Shown here one piece after another: positions 25,128 to 28,667 of a stretch of 28,667 nt of DNA (position 1 is the first letter of the stretch; every line of letters begins with the position of its first letter). The stretch comes from an uncultured Lachnospira sp. GTDB taxonomy: Bacteria; Bacillota; Clostridia; Lachnospirales; Lachnospiraceae. The stretch lies in assembly GCA_934359185.1 (NCBI GenBank), contig CAKRLE010000017.1, positions 1-28,667 on the forward strand, written 5' to 3'. The notes under the pieces are model-generated. The model did not search any database. It was not told the origin of the DNA and saw nothing but the letters and a program-made list of their open reading frames with translations. Made by a program: the position numbers and the translations under genes.

Positions 25128-25153
25128 AATTTTCCTCCGGGCGGTACTCGTAC

Positions 25154-25197
25154 TTTTTATAGTATATCATAAATTTTTTTGTAGTACACTATAAAAA
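25154..25197. promoter_or_regulatory. Inverted repeat upstream of pheA
   Basis: TTTTTATAGT (25154-25163) is the exact reverse complement of ACTATAAAAA (25188-25197). It lies about 30-70 bp upstream of the pheA start and overlaps a TATACT box on the minus strand (about 25163-25168). It may be an operator, or a promoter region with chance symmetry in AT-rich DNA. Confidence 0.35.
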
Positions 25198-25650
25198 TAA
25201 TATAATATGCTAATCCCCTGATAAACCGAATATCTCTGAAAGCTTTTAAATCTGGCTCAATCAAGAAATTTTTCACAAAAAAATCCAAAATCGTGAACTT
25301 TTCATTTCGTTAAACCACACTTTTTTCTTGATTTCAAATTAATTAGCAAAATAATCCAATATCTTCCTATTTTTCGGATTTATACATAAAATAATAATTC
25401 ATTAAGCCAAATATAAATTTTTAACTATTTAAAAATCATGCATTTTGCAATATATTGGATTTTTTATAGCAAACTTATCCTCATCACTGTATTTAATTTT
25501 TCAGCGATGAGCTTTATACATACTATTTTAAATCACATGTATCTTTTTTGAATGAGTAAAACATACACCCCTTATAATCAAGGATTCCATCTTACCCTTC
25601 TTCAAATGACTCAAATGTCTGTTTATCTACATCATTAACTCCAATTCATT
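25198..25650. other. AT-rich intergenic region without convincing genes
   Basis: No frame with a ribosome binding site is visible in this stretch of about 450 bp. It contains a hairpin, CTCATCACTG (25480-25489) facing CAGCGATGAG (25502-25511), with one G-T pair and no T run after it, and a distant inverted pair ATCCAATAT / ATATTGGAT (near 25355 and 25455). It separates pheA from the divergent DUF5050 gene and may hold long upstream control sequences or a decayed gene. Confidence 0.5.
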
Positions 25651-25679
25651 TTGACTATATCAAAATAGTATATTATAAT
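25651..25679 (+). promoter_or_regulatory. Promoter of the DUF5050 gene
   Basis: TTGACT (25651-25656) and a consensus TATAAT (25674-25679) are spaced exactly 17 bp. The start codon follows 78 bp later, and the leader contains a small GGCAT/ATGCC hairpin. Confidence 0.85.
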
Positions 25680-25757
25680 CTCCTTATAAATATATGTGGT
25701 ATGTGGCATGACTTAATGCCTGACAATCATGAATACTGAAAGGGGTTATTCTGTTAT

Positions 25758-26777
25758 ATGAAAACATTTCTTAAGATATTTATTCCTATAATACTGGTTA
25801 TAGCTATCGGTGGCGGCGGATTTTACTATTACAAGGCTCACAAATTCGAGCTGAACAATAAGAATGCGATTGGAAATACTACCGGCAATCTTAACAATGG
25901 TGGCAAGTTCTGTGAATATGACGGAAAGATATATTTCTCTAATCCTAACGATTCAGGTAAATTATATGTCATGGATTCTGATTGCACTAATGCAAGCCAG
26001 TTAAGCAATAATGCAGTAAGTTCAATAAATGTATGTGGCAAATACATTTATTACGTTAAGAACAATTTTTCAAGACAGGCTATTGCAGAAGGTAACCGTT
26101 CACAGTTATTCGGAGTATTAAGAACAGACCTTGATGGAAATAATGAGATTGACTTGTATAAAGAAAAAGCTGGCATTGCAGCAGTCAGTGGTAACTATGT
26201 ATACTACCAGCACTATTCAGATGATGTTAATGCATCTACCTACAGAATCAAAATTGATAAATCTGACGAATCATGTATATCTGAGGCTGTATTTAATCCT
26301 TCATGCGTCAATGGCGGCAAGATTTATTATGCAGACAGCACCAGAAAAAATAATATATATGCATATGATACATCAACAGGAAGATCAACACTGGTGTATG
26401 ATGCCAATGCATATATAGTCGATGTTGACGGAAGTTATATTTATTACATTGATATAAGCAAAAAATACTCGCTTGTAAGACTTAACACATCTAACAAAAC
26501 ACTTGAAGTCATATATTCTGCCAACGATGCAAAGGTAATTAATTTCAACAGATATGGCAACAAAATATTCATTCTTGTTGAAGGTGGAACTAATCCGGGA
26601 CTTTATCGTTCCAACCTTGACGGCTCCAATCTCGAATATGTAGCAACTGGTAATATCAAGGGCGTGTACTGCACATCACAGTATACATTCTTCCAGTATT
26701 ATGAAGATAATGTATCTTTATACCGCATTCCAACACTTAGCAATATAAGTGCTGTGGAAGAGATCACAATTAAATAA
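25758..26777 (+). CDS. Membrane-anchored DUF5050 beta-propeller-like protein
   Basis: The 339-residue protein has an N-terminal membrane anchor (LKIFIPIILVIAIGGGGFYY) and an outer part made of repeated short strands of the form DGxxIYYxD / GKIYFSNPNDSGKLYVMDSD, which is the DUF5050 pattern and suggests a beta-propeller. At least six such blades can be counted by eye. There is no catalytic signature; a binding or scaffold role on the cell surface is likely. AAGGGG precedes the ATG by about ten bases. It has its own strong promoter and terminator, so it is a single-gene unit. Confidence 0.85.
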   Translation: MKTFLKIFIPIILVIAIGGGGFYYYKAHKFELNNKNAIGNTTGNLNNGGKFCEYDGKIYFSNPNDSGKLYVMDSDCTNASQLSNNAVSSINVCGKYIYYVKNNFSRQAIAEGNRSQLFGVLRTDLDGNNEIDLYKEKAGIAAVSGNYVYYQHYSDDVNASTYRIKIDKSDESCISEAVFNPSCVNGGKIYYADSTRKNNIYAYDTSTGRSTLVYDANAYIVDVDGSYIYYIDISKKYSLVRLNTSNKTLEVIYSANDAKVINFNRYGNKIFILVEGGTNPGLYRSNLDGSNLEYVATGNIKGVYCTSQYTFFQYYEDNVSLYRIPTLSNISAVEEITIK

Positions 26778-26833
26778 TAGTGTTAAACCCCACAGGTGGC
26801 AATCTGCATCTGTGGGGTTTAACACTATTATTT
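26772..26833. terminator. Bidirectional terminator with a perfect 24-bp stem
   Basis: Positions 26772-26795 are the exact reverse complement of 26810-26833, around a 14-base loop. The stop codon of the DUF5050 gene lies inside the left arm, and the stop of the convergent MATE gene follows 6 bp after the right arm. It can end transcription from both sides. Confidence 0.85.
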
Positions 26834-26838
26834 TAGCA

Positions 26839-28188
26839 TTATCTGATAATATCTTCAGCTGCTCTTTCAGCTGGCCATGATCTTCTGAGTGCCACATAGG
26901 AAATAAGAAAATTTGCAAGCCATCCGGCTGGTACAGCAAGCCAGACAAATGCAATGCCAAAACGTGGTGCACAGATTAAAGCCACAGACAACCGGATTGC
27001 AAGATTTACCATATTAGCAATTAGAAATGGACGCATGATTCCAAGTCCACGAAGAACTCCATCGGTTGCCATCTTTATGCCCATAAAAATGAAAAAGAAG
27101 CCGAGCCATCTCATATAATCTCCAGACACCTGATATGCTAAAGCAGTTCCATCTTTGCCAAGGAATAATGACGATATCTGAGTATGCAGTGTTTCAATTA
27201 CAATGAAAGCGAGGACTGCAAAACATACATCCAACACCAATGCAGCGTGATAGCCTTTTCTGATACGTTCAACTTTCTTTGCACCCAGATTCTGGGAAAC
27301 ATACGGTGAAACCGCATTACCTATTGAAACAAATATAAGTGAAAATACATTCTCTACCCTCATGGTTGCTGCATAACCTGCAAGTGCCTGTGTGCCAAAT
27401 GGATTTACAACTGCCTGTACAATCATCATTCCAATTGACACTGTAGACTGCTGAAGAACTGAAGGTACCGCAATTTGAAGCATGGAATGTAACTCCTGAC
27501 TGTCAAACCATACAAAATCACTTTTATAGCGCCGCATCCGGCTAAAGAAAATCAAAAGCGAAAACACTGCCGAAATTCCCTGTGCAATGAGAGTTGCAAG
27601 GGCTGCACCAAAAACACCCAGACCAAGTCCAGCCACCATCCAAAGATCCATAATAATATTCAGAACAGAAGAAAATATCAAAAGGCCCAATGGAATCTTT
27701 GATTCACCGATTGATGTAAACATCGTTGAAAGGATATTGTACATAAACAGAAACGGAAATCCCACAAAATAAACGCGAAGATAAAGTACTGCTTCATCCA
27801 GTATATCAGCAGGTGTCTGTAATAAACTCATCATTGGATGGGAAAAACAAAATCCAAAGACACCCAGAAGCATACTTAAAATCAGGAAACTGATTAATGA
27901 TGTTGATACAATCGTTTTCATTTTGCTATAATTTCTGGCTCCAAAATACCGGCTCACAAACACACCTGCACCTACGCCGGCACCAAGTGCCACACAAATA
28001 AAAACATTTGTAAGAGCAGCGCATGCCCCAACTGCCGCAAGTGCAGAAGAACCTACAAACTGGCCAACAATTATCGAATCAGCCATATTATATACCTGTT
28101 GAAAAAAGCTTCCCAGAATCATAGGCATTGCAAAAATAGTCAGTGCTTTAAGCGGTGTATCTGTAATTAAATATTCGTCTTTTGACAT
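26839..28188 (-). CDS. MATE-family multidrug/Na+ antiporter
   Basis: The 449-residue integral membrane protein has about 12 hydrophobic segments in two homologous halves and the family pattern ALTIFAMPMILGSFFQQVYN, then MADSIIVGQFVGSSALAAVG at the N-terminus. MATE proteins export cationic drugs or metabolites using H+ or Na+ gradients. The ATG at 28188 is supported by GGAGG nine bases upstream. The open frame extends 26 codons further without such a site. The gene is alone, convergent with the DUF5050 gene. Codon choice appears more mixed than in its neighbours, and a second, broken MATE gene lies 330 bp upstream, so acquisition by transfer is possible. Confidence 0.9.
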   Translation of the reverse strand: MSKDEYLITDTPLKALTIFAMPMILGSFFQQVYNMADSIIVGQFVGSSALAAVGACAALTNVFICVALGAGVGAGVFVSRYFGARNYSKMKTIVSTSLISFLILSMLLGVFGFCFSHPMMSLLQTPADILDEAVLYLRVYFVGFPFLFMYNILSTMFTSIGESKIPLGLLIFSSVLNIIMDLWMVAGLGLGVFGAALATLIAQGISAVFSLLIFFSRMRRYKSDFVWFDSQELHSMLQIAVPSVLQQSTVSIGMMIVQAVVNPFGTQALAGYAATMRVENVFSLIFVSIGNAVSPYVSQNLGAKKVERIRKGYHAALVLDVCFAVLAFIVIETLHTQISSLFLGKDGTALAYQVSGDYMRWLGFFFIFMGIKMATDGVLRGLGIMRPFLIANMVNLAIRLSVALICAPRFGIAFVWLAVPAGWLANFLISYVALRRSWPAERAAEDIIR

Positions 28189-28336
28189 TCTCTTAATCCT
28201 CCATAGATTCCAGAAATATATAATGCAGGAATTTATTATTATATCTAAAATAAAACATTTCCCCATAAATTTCCACTATTTTTACACTATTTTTCATTAG
28301 TTCCAAATGCCATTAGATGCCACAGCTAGTTATTTA

Positions 28337-28540
28337 CTACATTCCATCAATTACACAAGGCTCCTTTCCAGCCAACTCCAAAATAACTTTTCTCTGTGCC
28401 TCATATACCATATCTTCTATGGCCTTTCCTGTAATGTCACGTCCGACAAAAGCCATATGCAAATAAACCCTTCTTTGCCACTTCTTCACCGATGAAACGT
28501 CCACCGCTTCTAAACTCATGCCCACCAGATCAGGGAAACT
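28337..28540 (-). pseudogene. C-terminal fragment of an unidentified gene
   Basis: On the minus strand a frame entered near 28540 reads [16 protein letters not shown] and ends ELAGKEPCVIDGM at 28337. The internal start codons (GTG at 28525, ATG at 28519) lack a ribosome binding site, and the reading looks like the tail of a longer soluble protein. I do not recognise the family. It overlaps the broken MATE frame in another phase, so the two pieces appear to have been joined by a deletion near 28530-28545. Confidence 0.4.
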
Positions 28541-28667
28541 CCCATTTCAGGAACCGGTCCAATACCATAAATTATAATCGGATCAAGAATAATATTCACC
28601 ACTGCACCCACAACCTGACCGATTGTAGAATACAGTGAACGTCCTGTTGCCTGTAAGAGTTTTTCAA
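28516..28667 (-). pseudogene. Truncated second MATE-family gene, running off the right edge
   Basis: The minus strand, read from the right edge, encodes [17 protein letters not shown] and then [19 protein letters not shown], the typical segment between the fourth and sixth helices of MATE transporters. After [11 protein letters not shown] a stop codon follows at 28516-28518, so the remaining two-thirds of a normal protein are missing. It differs from the intact MATE at 26839-28188 in the corresponding segment, so it is not a simple copy. The 5' part lies outside the window. Confidence 0.65.

Noticed and set aside
25554..25640. A 29-codon minus-strand frame in the AT-rich gap
   Set aside because: It has no start site with a ribosome binding site and no recognisable homology, and ends quickly in stops.

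Overview
The window looks like chromosomal DNA from an AT-rich, low-GC Firmicute of class Clostridia, most likely family Lachnospiraceae. The basis is the AT-rich composition, AGGAGG-type ribosome binding sites, a clpC-radA pair, a split purine end-pathway with an archaeal-type IMP cyclohydrolase, a DUF5050 protein, a chorion-like Cys/Gly-rich protein, and a small protein that databases often call endosialidase in this family. The species is inferred from gene content only. No tRNA, CRISPR array, phage module or intact insertion sequence was seen.

Layout. (1) 1-188: a strong leftward promoter with an A/T-rich upstream element and a leader resembling those of rRNA operons, so an rRNA operon probably begins off the left edge. 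(2) 189-10253, all on the minus strand: a GT2-GtrA glycosyltransferase, a membrane-anchored phosphodiester glycosidase, a bitopic protein of unknown function, a SpoVB/MurJ-like flippase, clpC, a small conserved protein, radA and a soluble methyl-accepting protein. Envelope glycan handling is thus placed beside protein quality control and DNA repair. (3) 10266-11820: a Cys/Gly-rich peptide gene, a 34-codon minus-strand ORF and a two-gene unit of unknown function. (4) leuS (minus) diverges from tyrA (plus) across a dyad-rich promoter region. tyrA is followed by a gene with two AP2-like domains and a degenerate HNH-like segment. (5) 16127-16418: a foldback element of about 290 bp whose arms are perfect over 68 bp and include the 3' end of the AP2-like gene. 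(6) A minus-strand ddl-murF-lipoprotein cluster, preceded by a DUF1653 gene. (7) A PHP phosphoesterase gene, convergent and overlapping with a Cof-type HAD phosphatase gene. (8) 21689-21909: a second copy of the foldback element. (9) pheA, a purO-like IMP cyclohydrolase and a stand-alone AICAR transformylase, all minus. (10) An AT-rich gap, a DUF5050 gene, a 24-bp-stem bidirectional terminator, an intact MATE transporter gene and, at the right edge, a truncated second MATE gene joined to another gene fragment.

Most notable is the pair of foldback elements. They share a core of about 120 bp that folds into nested stems. Differences between the copies fall at paired positions and keep the pairing, while the outer arms are different in each locus. 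One copy directly abuts a gene for an AP2/HNH-like protein, a domain combination typical of mobile endonucleases. Together these are a plausible undescribed structured mobile or regulatory element. The rest is mainly housekeeping: aromatic amino-acid synthesis (TyrA, PheA), purine synthesis (PurO-like plus AICAR transformylase), peptidoglycan precursor synthesis (Ddl, MurF), translation (LeuRS), proteostasis (ClpC) and repair (RadA).
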